Positions 34,231-41,381 of a stretch of 64,000 nt of DNA are shown here, one piece after another. The position numbers were made by a program, and so were the translations under genes. The first letter of the stretch is position 1; each line of letters opens with the position of its first letter. The notes below the pieces were generated by a model, which was given only the letters and a program-made list of their open reading frames with translations, was not told the origin of the DNA and did not search any database. Origin of the DNA: Pseudarthrobacter equi (GTDB lineage: Bacteria > Actinomycetota > Actinomycetes > Actinomycetales > Micrococcaceae); the NCBI RefSeq assembly GCF_900105535.1, contig NZ_LT629779.1:3782001-3846000 (forward strand). The letters run 5' to 3'.

Positions 34231-34911
34231 TTAGGCTCCAGGGGTGCTGGCGGCACCGGGAAGAAGGGACGCCGCCGGTTCGCTGTACTTGACGCGCAGG
34301 AGGCTGCCGTCGTCGTCGAACACCAGGGACGTGATGGAGGTGAGGGTGCATTCGCGTTTCCGCGGGTCATGCCAGAGCGGCTTGCCCTCCGCGCTGAGGC
34401 GGGTGGCCCAGATGGGCAGCTGGTGGCTGACCATGATGGCTTCGGGGCCGTTGGTGCCGTAGTCGCCGCCGGCAAAGTCGATGGCGCGCAGGCGTGCGTC
34501 CTGGACCGCTTCCATGACGCGGGTTGCCTGCTGCTTGTAGGGCTCGCCCCAGGACGGCCGCAGCGGGTTGACCAGCCGCGGCCAGTGCTTCGGCCGGCGC
34601 AGTTCGGCCTTGGTGACCTTCATCCCCTCGAAGTAGTTTTCGGCTTCGATGATGCGGGCGTCGGTGTGGATCTGAAGGCGCAACGCTTCTGCCGTGGGGG
34701 CCGCCGTTTCCTGGGCCCGGTCCAGCGGAGAGGCAGCAAGATAGGTGATCCTGGCGCCGGCTTCCACCTGTTCCCGGAAGTGCCCGGCGAGCATGCGGGC
34801 CATCTCCCGCCCCAGTTCCGAGAGGTGGAATTCGGGCAGCCGTCCGTACAGAACGCCGTCGGGATTATGGACCTCGCCGTGGCGGAGCAGATGGACAGTG
34901 GCTTGGGGCAT
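34231..34911 (-). CDS. Histidine phosphatase family protein
   Basis: A 226-aa phosphoglycerate-mutase-like enzyme. The catalytic histidine is in VHLLRHGEVHNPDG near the N terminus, the family sequence YLAASPLDRAQETAAPTAEAL follows, and the second histidine is in IMVSHQLPIW. The substrate is unknown. It is regularly the first gene of the cytochrome c maturation operon in related actinobacteria as I recall, and the 3-nt gap to the TlpA gene supports co-transcription. Confidence 0.85.
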   Translation of the reverse strand: MPQATVHLLRHGEVHNPDGVLYGRLPEFHLSELGREMARMLAGHFREQVEAGARITYLAASPLDRAQETAAPTAEALRLQIHTDARIIEAENYFEGMKVTKAELRRPKHWPRLVNPLRPSWGEPYKQQATRVMEAVQDARLRAIDFAGGDYGTNGPEAIMVSHQLPIWATRLSAEGKPLWHDPRKRECTLTSITSLVFDDDGSLLRVKYSEPAASLLPGAASTPGA

Positions 34912-34985
34912 GTTTACCAGTTTCTCAAAGATGGCCTGCGATCCGAAATCTTCTACAAAGAGTAGAACTGAAGTTTTTGAAGAAA

Positions 34986-35071
34986 TGTTCCAAAGGCGGG
35001 AACAAAAGATGCAAATGCATGTTTATACTGGATGCAGCAAGTTAGTTGAGACTTCAACCGATGAAGCTTCA
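34986..35071 (+). promoter_or_regulatory. Cluster of inverted repeats before the YceI gene
   Basis: Within 86 nt are TGTTCC-7-GGAACA (34986-35004), ATGCA-AA-TGCAT (35009-35020), GTTGA-4-TCAAC (35045-35058) and the palindrome TGAAGCTTCA (35062-35071). The block is AT-rich against its surroundings. GTTGA-TCAAC resembles MarR-type sites. Regulator unknown. Confidence 0.45.
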
Positions 35072-35113
35072 ACGGCAGAACCCCTCAGGCACGCAGACAC
35101 AAGGAGCAACATC

Positions 35114-35662
35114 ATGGCACTTCCCGCAGACGTCACCACCGGCACCTGGACCCTCGACAACTCCCACAGCGAAATCGGCTTCACCGTCCGGCACGCCGGC
35201 ATCAGCAAGGTACGCGGGCAGTTCACCGACGCCACCGCCACGCTCGAGCTCGCCGAGGACGTGGCCCAGTCCAAGATCGCCGCCACCATCAACACCGCCA
35301 GCTTCGACTCCGGCGACGCCAACCGCGACGGCCACGTCAAGGGCGAGGACTTCTTCGACGTGGAGAAGTTCCCGGAAATGTCCTTCGTGTCCAACGGCCT
35401 GGTGGCCAAGGGCAACAGCTACGAACTGACCGGCGACCTCACCATCAAGGGCGTCACCCGCCCCGTGACCCTCGAAACCGAATTCAACGGCGTGGCCGTT
35501 GATCCCTTCGGCAACACCCGCGCCGGAGTCTCCGCAGAGACCACCATCAGCCGCAAGGACTTCGGCCTGACCTGGAACGCCGTCCTCGAGACCGGTGGCG
35601 TACTGGTCAGCGACAAGGTTGCCATCAACCTGGAACTGGCGTTCATCGCCCCCGCCGCATAA
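35114..35662 (+). CDS. YceI family protein
   Basis: A 182-aa protein of the YceI fold, an eight-stranded antiparallel lipocalin-like barrel that binds polyisoprenoid lipids. Typical sequence: WTLDNSHSEIGFTVRHAGIS near the N terminus, the DGHVKGEDFFDVEKFPEMSF block, and DLTIKGVTRPVTLETEF. No signal peptide, so cytosolic. I start at the ATG at 35114 with AAGGAG (35101-35106). A strong terminator follows. The complex upstream repeats suggest tight, probably stress-related control. Confidence 0.9.
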   Translation: MALPADVTTGTWTLDNSHSEIGFTVRHAGISKVRGQFTDATATLELAEDVAQSKIAATINTASFDSGDANRDGHVKGEDFFDVEKFPEMSFVSNGLVAKGNSYELTGDLTIKGVTRPVTLETEFNGVAVDPFGNTRAGVSAETTISRKDFGLTWNAVLETGGVLVSDKVAINLELAFIAPAA

Positions 35663-35680
35663 GCACCGAATCCTTCGGGC

Positions 35681-35718
35681 GAAACCCCGGCGCCGCCCCC
35701 AGGGCGGGCCGGGGTTTC
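35681..35718 (+). terminator. Intrinsic terminator after the YceI gene
   Basis: A perfect 11-bp outer stem GAAACCCCGGC/GCCGGGGTTTC with a 6-bp inner GC stem. The run of Ts is inside the stem end, and CAGTTTAAG follows. Confidence 0.75.
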
Positions 35719-35804
35719 CAGTTTAAGCAGCGTCCCTTACGCAGCGCCCGGCCCGGCACATGCGGCGCGGGAGCGCCAGGCCCGGCCACGCACGACGACG
35801 GCGA

Positions 35805-35810
35805 TACAGT
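35805..35810 (+). promoter_or_regulatory. -10 hexamer for a leaderless membrane-protein mRNA
   Basis: TACAGT ends 7 nt before the ATG at 35818. There is no Shine-Dalgarno sequence. Confidence 0.4.
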
Positions 35811-35817
35811 GAACGCC

Positions 35818-36282
35818 ATGAGCAACTCCCCCACCGCTCCCCGCAGCGGGGCTGCCGCGATGTTTTCCCTCGCCGGGCTGCCCCTTGAACTCAAGGTCTC
35901 CTTCTGGATCTGGTTTGTGGGCGGTGTCCTGTCCATGCTGGGCGGCCTGCTGGGCATGCTGGCTTCGCTGGTCCTGTTCGCCGCCGCACCGGCGGCCGCC
36001 ATGGGTGTGGTGGTGCTGATGCTGCTGGCCGCCGCGGTGGGGGTGGCCCAGATGGTGTTCGCGCTCAAGATGAAGGCAGGACGGTCCTGGGCACGGGTGG
36101 CCCTCACTGTGCTGGCGGCCATCACCCTTGGCCTCGCTGTGGTGAACGGCTCCGCCGGTACCGGCCAGGCCGGGAACTGGGTGGCGTTCGTGGTGGCGCT
36201 GGCTGCAACCGTCCTGATGTGGTTACCGAAGGCGCAGGCCTGGTTCCGCGGAAGTCCGCGCCGGAATACCTCTTCCGAATGA
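35818..36282 (+). CDS. Four-span membrane protein, paralogue of the next gene
   Basis: A 154-aa integral membrane protein with four spans. The loop KMKAGRSWARVALTVLA and the end VLMWLPKAQAWFR closely match the same places in the following gene (RKGKNWARILGTVFA and LLYLPAAAPYFR). No family name recognised. An in-frame GTG three codons upstream overlaps the -10 hexamer, so I take the ATG. Confidence 0.7.
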   Translation: MSNSPTAPRSGAAAMFSLAGLPLELKVSFWIWFVGGVLSMLGGLLGMLASLVLFAAAPAAAMGVVVLMLLAAAVGVAQMVFALKMKAGRSWARVALTVLAAITLGLAVVNGSAGTGQAGNWVAFVVALAATVLMWLPKAQAWFRGSPRRNTSSE

Positions 36283-36394
36283 TCCCCAAGGGCAGCGGCC
36301 GGGGGTACGGTGGTCTTAAGTCATGCTGGGGGTAGGGGCACTGGACCGATCCTCGGCAACCCACCTGTAACCCGACATGAATAGAGGACCGCTC

Positions 36395-37291
36395 ATGAGC
36401 ACTCCCCCTGTCCCGCCGCCGGGATCAAACGATCCCCGCTCCGGCAGTTCAAACACCGGCAACCCGGACACCAACGGCGATGCCGGCAACCAGCCGCCGC
36501 GCTTTGGCGAAAACGCCCCGCAGTATGGCCAGAACGCACCCCAGTACGGCCAGAATGCGCCGCAGCAGGGCCAGGACCAGCCGCAGTACGGCCAGAACGC
36601 ACCCCAGTACGGGCAAAACGCGCCGCAGCAGGGCCAGCAGTTCAGTTCGCAGCCGCCGGCCACGCCGCAATACGGCCAGAACGCGCCCCAGCAGGGCCAG
36701 CAGTACGGCCAGGGTTACGGACAGCAGTTCGGGCAGAACGCCCCGGGCGGCCAGCAGTTCGGCCAGTCGCCGTACGGCCAGTCCCCCTACCCGTCCGAGC
36801 AGCCCCAGCCGGCCGGCAGCAACGGCGTTCCCCAGCTGGTCAACATCTCGTTCTGGCTCCTTCTCGCGGCAGCAGCCATTTTCGTGATTTCCATGCTGAC
36901 GGGCCTCGGCCAGCTGAACGACCCCGCGTTCCGCCAGACGTTCGAAGACCAGATGGAGTCGAGCGGCGCCGCGGGCGTGACGTACGACGACGTCCAGGGC
37001 TTCATCGGCGGCACCCTCGTGGCGTTCGCCATCCTCGGCGCCGGCTTGTACTTCCTGGTGGCGTTCTTTGTCCGCAAGGGCAAGAACTGGGCACGCATCC
37101 TGGGAACGGTCTTCGCGGGCCTGTCGGTCTTCGGGCTGTTCGGCATCCCCACGTTCGGCACGCTCGGCACCGTCCTGGGCATCGCGGCCATCGTGCTGCT
37201 GTACCTGCCGGCCGCTGCCCCGTATTTCCGGAAGCAGCAGCCCTTCGCCAACCCTTATGGTGGCGGTTTCAGCGGCCCGTACGGCCGCTGA
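36395..37291 (+). CDS. Membrane protein with Q/N/Y-rich repeat head
   Basis: A 298-aa protein. Residues about 35-140 are built of YGQNAPQ-type repeats (YGQNAPQYGQ, QQGQQFGQ), a disordered, prion-like composition. The C-terminal half has four spans in the same arrangement as the upstream 154-aa protein, so the two arose by duplication. AGAGGAC lies 6 nt before the chosen ATG. Function unknown. Q/N/Y-rich cytoplasmic heads on membrane proteins may cluster proteins, which is only a suggestion. Confidence 0.7.
   Translation: MSTPPVPPPGSNDPRSGSSNTGNPDTNGDAGNQPPRFGENAPQYGQNAPQYGQNAPQQGQDQPQYGQNAPQYGQNAPQQGQQFSSQPPATPQYGQNAPQQGQQYGQGYGQQFGQNAPGGQQFGQSPYGQSPYPSEQPQPAGSNGVPQLVNISFWLLLAAAAIFVISMLTGLGQLNDPAFRQTFEDQMESSGAAGVTYDDVQGFIGGTLVAFAILGAGLYFLVAFFVRKGKNWARILGTVFAGLSVFGLFGIPTFGTLGTVLGIAAIVLLYLPAAAPYFRKQQPFANPYGGGFSGPYGR
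36520..36780 (+). repeat. Coding YGQNAPQ / QQGQ repeats
   Basis: Imperfect 21-nt and 9-12-nt units on the pattern CAGTACGGCCAGAACGC encode YGQNAPQ and related Q/G/Y-rich blocks. Frame is intact. Confidence 0.8.
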
Positions 37292-37339
37292 CCCTTTAGT
37301 TCCACTCCCGCGGGCGCGGGTTCCGGACCTGCCGTTTTC

Positions 37340-38044
37340 CTAGGCAGTCTGCTCCGGGGCCTGCGCCCGTTGTGCGTGGTAGGCAAGGATCTGCAGTTCG
37401 GTGGCCATGTCCACCTTGCGCAGGTTAACCCCCTCGGGGACCTGCAGCATCACCGGGGCGAAGCTCAGGACGCTCCGAACGCCGGCTGCCACCACACGGT
37501 CGCAGACATCCTGGGCCACGGATGCCGGCAACGCCAGCACCACCATGTTGGCCCCGGTCCGGTGCAGCACCGCCTCCAGGTCCGCGACATCGCTGACCCG
37601 CAGCCATCCCACTTCGTTTCCCACCACCATCTGGTCGGCGTCAAAGATGGCCACCACGTCGAATCCCCGGGACTCGAACCCGCCATACCGGGCCAGGGCC
37701 TTGCCCAGGTTGCCGGCGCCCACAATGGCAACTTTCCAGTCGTGCGTCAGGCCGAGGGCGGCAGCGATATGGCGGCTCAGGTACTGGACTTCGTAGCCCA
37801 CTCCGCGGGTGCCGTAAGAGCCGACGTGGGAGAGGTCCTTGCGGAGGGTGGAGGAGCTTACTCCGGAGGCTTCGGCCAGCGATTCGGAGGATACCCGCTC
37901 GATGCCGTCGGCCAGCAGGGTGTTGAGGGCGCGGAGGTAGATCGTCAGCCGGGCCACCGCTGCGGGCGGAATCTGCTTGGCTGGCGTACCCGTGGCGTCC
38001 GGCAGGTCCGGGACAGCCTGGGGAGTTGAGTCCAGCGAAGTCAC
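37340..38044 (-). CDS. rex: Redox-sensing transcriptional repressor Rex
   Basis: A 234-aa repressor that senses the NADH/NAD+ ratio. The N-terminal winged helix contains VSSSTLRKDLSHVGSYGTRG, and the Rossmann part has the nucleotide loop VAIVGAGNLGKALA. The C-terminal helix would swap between subunits. I choose the GTG at 38044 because GGGAGGGG precedes it. A longer reading adds only 11 unlike residues. Rex usually controls respiratory and fermentative genes, and its nearness to menaquinone and cytochrome genes fits. I did not find a clear TTGTGAN6TTCACAA site in the window. Confidence 0.92.
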   Translation of the reverse strand: MTSLDSTPQAVPDLPDATGTPAKQIPPAAVARLTIYLRALNTLLADGIERVSSESLAEASGVSSSTLRKDLSHVGSYGTRGVGYEVQYLSRHIAAALGLTHDWKVAIVGAGNLGKALARYGGFESRGFDVVAIFDADQMVVGNEVGWLRVSDVADLEAVLHRTGANMVVLALPASVAQDVCDRVVAAGVRSVLSFAPVMLQVPEGVNLRKVDMATELQILAYHAQRAQAPEQTA

Positions 38045-38135
38045 CAGCCCCTCCCTTGCATCGCGTTGTGCCTCCACTCTAGAGCCCCATCGCCGGTGCC
38101 AACAAAGCAGGTACCGTCACGTCGGACCGCTCCCC

Positions 38136-38390
38136 CTACTGCGCCATGGCCCGCTGCAGGACGCGTTCCAGCCTGGCTTCGTCGATCTTCCAGAAGTCGC
38201 GCTGCACACCGTCCACGAGGACCACGGGAATTTCCTCCGCATAGCGTTCGCGCAGTTCCGGCTGGTTGTCCACCAACTCTTCGCTCCACGTAAGGCCCAA
38301 TGCGGCAGTGACCCGGCCGACGGCGTCGCGCGCGTCCTCGCACAGGTGGCAGTTCGCTTTGGTGACCAGGACAACATGGGGTGTGGGCAT
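38136..38390 (-). CDS. Glutaredoxin-like protein
   Basis: An 84-aa thioredoxin-fold protein with a CXXC pair in TKANCHLCEDAR and the cis-proline in EEIPVVLVDG. The CHLC pair is common in the DUF836/glutaredoxin-like group. Redox partner unknown. A TACCGT hexamer lies 6 nt upstream of the ATG, suggesting a leaderless mRNA. It is upstream of rex on the same strand, with a gap of about 90 nt. Confidence 0.82.
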   Translation of the reverse strand: MPTPHVVLVTKANCHLCEDARDAVGRVTAALGLTWSEELVDNQPELRERYAEEIPVVLVDGVQRDFWKIDEARLERVLQRAMAQ

Positions 38391-38396
38391 GCTTTA

Positions 38397-38402
38397 ACGG
38401 TA
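38397..38402 (-). promoter_or_regulatory. -10 hexamer for a leaderless glutaredoxin-like mRNA
   Basis: TACCGT (minus strand) ends 6 nt before the ATG at 38390. Confidence 0.4.
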
Positions 38403-38465
38403 GCGCCGTTGAAGCGCGCCCACACCACGCCCGGCATGCCGACCGCGGCCGCCCGGTGGATTGAC

Positions 38466-38471
38466 TAGACT
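38466..38471 (+). promoter_or_regulatory. -10 hexamer for a leaderless HAD hydrolase mRNA
   Basis: TAGACT ends 7 nt before the ATG at 38479. No ribosome site. Confidence 0.45.
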
Positions 38472-38478
38472 CAAGTCC

Positions 38479-39297
38479 ATGCCCGAGGAGAAATACGTCG
38501 CAGTTGTGACCCGGCCGGTCGCTGCGCCGCAGCCGGGCGAGGCGGCGTTTTTCGATGTGGACAACACCCTCATGCGCGGCGCCAGCCTGTTCCATGTTGC
38601 CCGGAAGATGCACCAGCGGGGGGCGTTCACGCTGGCCGAGGCAGCCGGGTTCGCCTGGAAGCAGTTCAAGTTCGTGGCCCGCGGCGAGAACATCGACGAC
38701 GTCCACGCTGTCCGTGATTCCGCGCTCACCCTCGCTGCAGGCATCGCCGTGGACGACATCAAGGCGCTGGGCGAAGAGGTCTACGACGAGATGATCGCCT
38801 CGCGGATCTGGCCCGGGGCCAAGGCACTGGCCGAACAGCACCTCAGGGTGGGCCGCCGCGTCTGGCTGGTTACCGCCACCCCCATTGAAGTTGCCACCGT
38901 CATCTCAACACGGCTGGGCCTGACCGGCGCGCTGGGAACGGTGGGCGAGGTCTCCGACGGGATGTATACCGGCAGGCTGGTGGGGGATATCCTGCACGGC
39001 TCCGCCAAAGCGGTGGCGGTGCAGGGCATCGCCGACGCCGAGGACCTGGACCTCAAGCGCTGCTGGGCCTACAGCGACTCCTATAACGACATTCCGCTGC
39101 TGTCCCTGGTGGGCCATCCGGTGGCCATCAATCCGGACGCCAAGCTGCGCCGCCACGCGCGCGACAACAACTGGCCGGTGTACGACTTCCGCGCCGGCCG
39201 CCGGGCTGCAACGTTCGGCCTCAAGGCCGCAACCATGGGCGGCGCCGTGTACGGCCTCTGGAAGGGCTTCGCGAGGATCCGCGGCCCCCGGGCGTAA
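38479..39297 (+). CDS. HAD-IB family phosphatase
   Basis: A 272-aa phosphatase with motif I FFDVDNTLMRG (the two catalytic aspartates), motif II in WLVTATP, and motif IV YSDSYNDIPLL. The layout is the subfamily IB type, like phosphoserine phosphatase and lipid-phosphate phosphatases (CicA-like). Substrate unknown. A hydrophobic segment near the C terminus (GLKAATMGGAVYGLWKGF) may touch the membrane. A bidirectional terminator separates it from bS22. Confidence 0.85.
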   Translation: MPEEKYVAVVTRPVAAPQPGEAAFFDVDNTLMRGASLFHVARKMHQRGAFTLAEAAGFAWKQFKFVARGENIDDVHAVRDSALTLAAGIAVDDIKALGEEVYDEMIASRIWPGAKALAEQHLRVGRRVWLVTATPIEVATVISTRLGLTGALGTVGEVSDGMYTGRLVGDILHGSAKAVAVQGIADAEDLDLKRCWAYSDSYNDIPLLSLVGHPVAINPDAKLRRHARDNNWPVYDFRAGRRAATFGLKAATMGGAVYGLWKGFARIRGPRA

Positions 39298-39320
39298 GGC
39301 AGGCACCTCTGTAGGCAAAA

Positions 39321-39356
39321 GAAATGCCCGCCACCTCGGAAGGCGGCGGGCATTTC
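39321..39356. terminator. Bidirectional intrinsic terminator
   Basis: A perfect 12-bp stem GAAATGCCCGCC/GGCGGGCATTTC with a 12-nt loop between the convergent HAD and bS22 genes. The A/T ends of the stem give a U-rich end in both directions. Confidence 0.85.
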
Positions 39357-39375
39357 CACGCTGTTCGAAGTATCT

Positions 39376-39474
39376 CTACTTCTTATTGCGGCGCTGGTGA
39401 CGGGTCTTGCGAAGCAGCTTGCGGTGCTTCTTCTTGGCCATACGCTTGCGACGCTTCTTGATAACTGAACCCAC
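39376..39474 (-). CDS. Small ribosomal protein bS22-like (AURKAIP1/COX24 type)
   Basis: A 32-aa, extremely basic protein. It begins GSVIKKRRKRMAKKKHRK and ends with a KTRHQRR block; two thirds of the residues are Lys or Arg. This matches the actinobacterial AURKAIP1/COX24-domain mini-protein, identified as bS22 on mycobacterial ribosomes. GTG start behind AGGAAC at 5-6 nt. It is easily missed by gene finders because of its length. Expected constitutive high expression. Confidence 0.88.
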   Translation of the reverse strand: MGSVIKKRRKRMAKKKHRKLLRKTRHQRRNKK

Positions 39475-39666
39475 GAAAGTTCCTTACAAACTAGATGCAG
39501 TACCTGTCTGATGGAAATGGTCCGCGGACAAAGCTACGAACTGAACAACTGACAGATTCTTACAATGACGTAAAACGTTCCTTAACAGGGTACCGCTTCC
39601 GGGAGGCCGCTTCTAACCGGCACGGCGTTCACCCGGCACGAATACCGGATTTGCGGCGGGACTGGC

Positions 39667-39879
39667 TCAGGCGGTGCCTGCGTGCCCGTCCACCACGGCG
39701 CCCCTGAGGTACTGGTCCACAGCAGTCTCGGGCACGCGGTAGGAGCGGCCAAAGCGGACTGCCGGCATTTCACCGGAGTGCACCAGGCGGTAGACGGTCA
39801 TTTTGGAGACGCGCATGACCTCGGCAACTTCTGCCACGGTCAGGAACTTCGCGTTCGAGAAGTTCTGTTCTGCGGACAT
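39667..39879 (-). CDS. Excisionase-type (MerR-like) HTH DNA-binding protein
   Basis: A 70-aa protein with a winged-helix of the excisionase/BldC type: FLTVAEVAEVMRVSKMTVYR and a wing GEMPAVRFGRSYRVPETAV. Despite the name, this short type is a conserved chromosomal regulator in many actinobacteria, and no integrase or phage gene is nearby. Longer open frame upstream lacks family sequence, so I start at the ATG before SAEQNF (AAAGGA and AGGG upstream). Targets unknown. Confidence 0.82.
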   Translation of the reverse strand: MSAEQNFSNAKFLTVAEVAEVMRVSKMTVYRLVHSGEMPAVRFGRSYRVPETAVDQYLRGAVVDGHAGTA

Positions 39880-40061
39880 TTCCCTATTTTCCTTTGCTGA
39901 CGGATGGACACAGTGGACCCCAGGTTCGTACCAAATGCGGTGTTCCGATGCTGAGCCATCCACCAACCACCTATCCAGATACTCTAGATGTTCCTGTGGC
40001 AGAAGTGAAAGTAGTAGGGTCCCCCTATTTGCCCGGCGTACCACCCTTCCCGTGGGCCTCG

Positions 40062-41165
40062 TCAGCCGCGGCGCTTGCGGGCCGAGGCGGCCAGCTGTTC
40101 CAGCACCGATGCCGAGACGTCCCACTCCATGCACGCATCCGTGACACTCTGCCCGTAGACCAGCTCATCCCGGCCCGCAGCGTGCTCCACGACATCCAGG
40201 TTCTGGGCGCCTCCCACCAGGAAGCTCTCGAGCATGACGCCGGCGATCGCGTGCGCGGCGGGGCCGCCCTCTTCGAGCTGCGCGCCGATTTCCAGTGCCA
40301 CCTCCGCCTGGCGGTGGTGGCTCTTGCCGCTGTTGGCGTGGCTGGCGTCCACGATCAGGCGCGGATTCAGTCCCTTGCCGGCCAGGGTGGCGGAAGCGGC
40401 TTCGACGTCGGCCGTCGAGTAGTTGGGGCCCTTGCGTCCGCCGCGGAGGATGACGTGCGTGTCCGGGTTGCCGGCAGTGGCCACCAACGCGGCCCGGCCG
40501 TCGCCGTCGATCCCCAGGAACGCCTGGGCTGCCGCAGCGGCACCGCAGGCGTCGATGGCAACCTGCAGGCCGCCGTCGGTCCCGTTCTTGAACCCGATGG
40601 GCATGGACAGGCCGGATGCGAGCTGGCGGTGGATCTGGCTCTCGGTGGTGCGGGCCCCGATGGCGCCCCAGGAGATGAGGTCGGCCATGTACTGCGGGCT
40701 GATCGGTTCCAGGAACTCGGTGGCGGTGGGCAGTCCAAGGGCGGTGACCTGCTGCAGGAAGTGGCGTGCAGTACGCAGGCCGGTGACCATGTCGTGGCTG
40801 CCGTCCAGCCGTGGATCGTTGATCAGGCCCTTCCAGCCCACCGTGGTGCGCGGCTTCTCGAAGTAGGTCCGCATGACGATCAGCAGGTCTTCCTTGTGCT
40901 TCTCAGCCTGGCTGACCAGCCGGCGGGCGTATTCCAGCCCGGCCTTGGGGTCGTGGATGGAGCACGGGCCCACGATCACCAGCAGGCGGTCGTCCACGCC
41001 GTCCATGACGGCGCGGACTTCATCGCGGCCGCGTTCGACGACGGCGGCCACCTGCGCGTCGAGGGGCAGGTCCGCGATCAGTTCGGAAGGGGTGGGCAGC
41101 GGGGTGAATTCGCTGACGCGCAGGTTCGAGGTGGATGGTGCTGCTGCGGCTGTTGCGGTGCTCAT
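40062..41165 (-). CDS. aroG: 3-deoxy-7-phosphoheptulonate synthase (DAHP synthase, class I)
   Basis: A 367-aa enzyme that condenses phosphoenolpyruvate and erythrose-4-phosphate, the first step of aromatic amino-acid synthesis. The family loop is VIVGPCSIHDPKAG (64-77). KPRTTVGWKGLINDP, the long GTDGG segment and a late VDASHANSGKSHH motif (metal and phosphate ligands) are all present. It is the AroFGH-type short enzyme. An aromatic-rich leader peptide and hairpins precede it, so it is probably controlled by attenuation as well as feedback. The symbol aroG/aroF is by type, not by orthology test. Confidence 0.93.
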   Translation of the reverse strand: MSTATAAAAPSTSNLRVSEFTPLPTPSELIADLPLDAQVAAVVERGRDEVRAVMDGVDDRLLVIVGPCSIHDPKAGLEYARRLVSQAEKHKEDLLIVMRTYFEKPRTTVGWKGLINDPRLDGSHDMVTGLRTARHFLQQVTALGLPTATEFLEPISPQYMADLISWGAIGARTTESQIHRQLASGLSMPIGFKNGTDGGLQVAIDACGAAAAAQAFLGIDGDGRAALVATAGNPDTHVILRGGRKGPNYSTADVEAASATLAGKGLNPRLIVDASHANSGKSHHRQAEVALEIGAQLEEGGPAAHAIAGVMLESFLVGGAQNLDVVEHAAGRDELVYGQSVTDACMEWDVSASVLEQLAASARKRRG

Positions 41166-41228
41166 GTTCGGGTCCTGTTCCAGATGGGAAGCGGGCCCGG
41201 ATTTCAGAACCCGCCGGAGAAACGGCGA

Positions 41229-41312
41229 AGGGCAGAGAATGATCTCTGCCCTGTTGGCTCTGAAGGAAAGTTGGATGCGTGTCAGTTAGACGCGGGCCCC
41301 TCCAGAGCCAAC
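41229..41312 (-). promoter_or_regulatory. Attenuator hairpins of the DAHP synthase leader
   Basis: Two perfect 10-bp pairings. In the first, GTTGGCTCTG inside the leader peptide (41303-41312) pairs with CAGAGCCAAC (41253-41262). In the second, AGGGCAGAGA (41243-41252) pairs with TCTCTGCCCT (41229-41238). The second arm of the first and first arm of the second are adjacent, and CAGAG in 2 could also pair with CTCTG in 4, giving mutually exclusive folds. Confidence 0.7.
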
Positions 41313-41341
41313 GAAAAATACGCATACCAACGGTTAGTCAT
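41282..41341 (-). CDS. Aromatic leader peptide of DAHP synthase
   Basis: A 19-aa peptide, MTNRWYAYFSLALEGPASN, with Trp, Tyr, Tyr and Phe within five codons (WYAYF) just before the first hairpin arm. Ribosome stalling at these codons when any aromatic amino acid is scarce would alter the hairpins and raise DAHP synthase expression. There is no ribosome site. The ATG is exactly where transcription should start from the promoter 6 nt upstream, so the leader mRNA is probably leaderless. Confidence 0.75.
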   Translation of the reverse strand: MTNRWYAYFSLALEGPASN

Positions 41342-41347
41342 GGGAAG

Positions 41348-41377
41348 ACCATAGCCCCGGAATTGCTCCGGCCGCAA
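41348..41377 (-). promoter_or_regulatory. Promoter of the leader peptide/DAHP synthase
   Basis: Minus strand: -35 TTGCGG (41372-41377), 18-bp spacer, -10 TATGGT (41348-41353), then 6 nt to the ATG of the leader peptide. Confidence 0.6.
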
Positions 41378-41381
41378 AACG

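Noticed and set aside
36520..36780. YGQNAPQ DNA repeats as a CRISPR or intergenic satellite
   Set aside because: They are in frame inside a membrane-protein gene and vary mainly at third codon positions.
37307..37320. CCCGC-GGGC-GCGGG hairpin between convergent genes as terminator
   Set aside because: Only a 5-bp stem without a U-run, too weak to call.
39667..39879. Excisionase-like HTH as sign of a prophage or integrated element
   Set aside because: No integrase, attachment repeats or phage genes are nearby. This short HTH type is a common chromosomal regulator.
40015..40027. TAGGG-TCC-CCCTA inverted repeat upstream of the HTH gene
   Set aside because: Five-base arms are expected by chance in GC-rich DNA, and there is no supporting partner.
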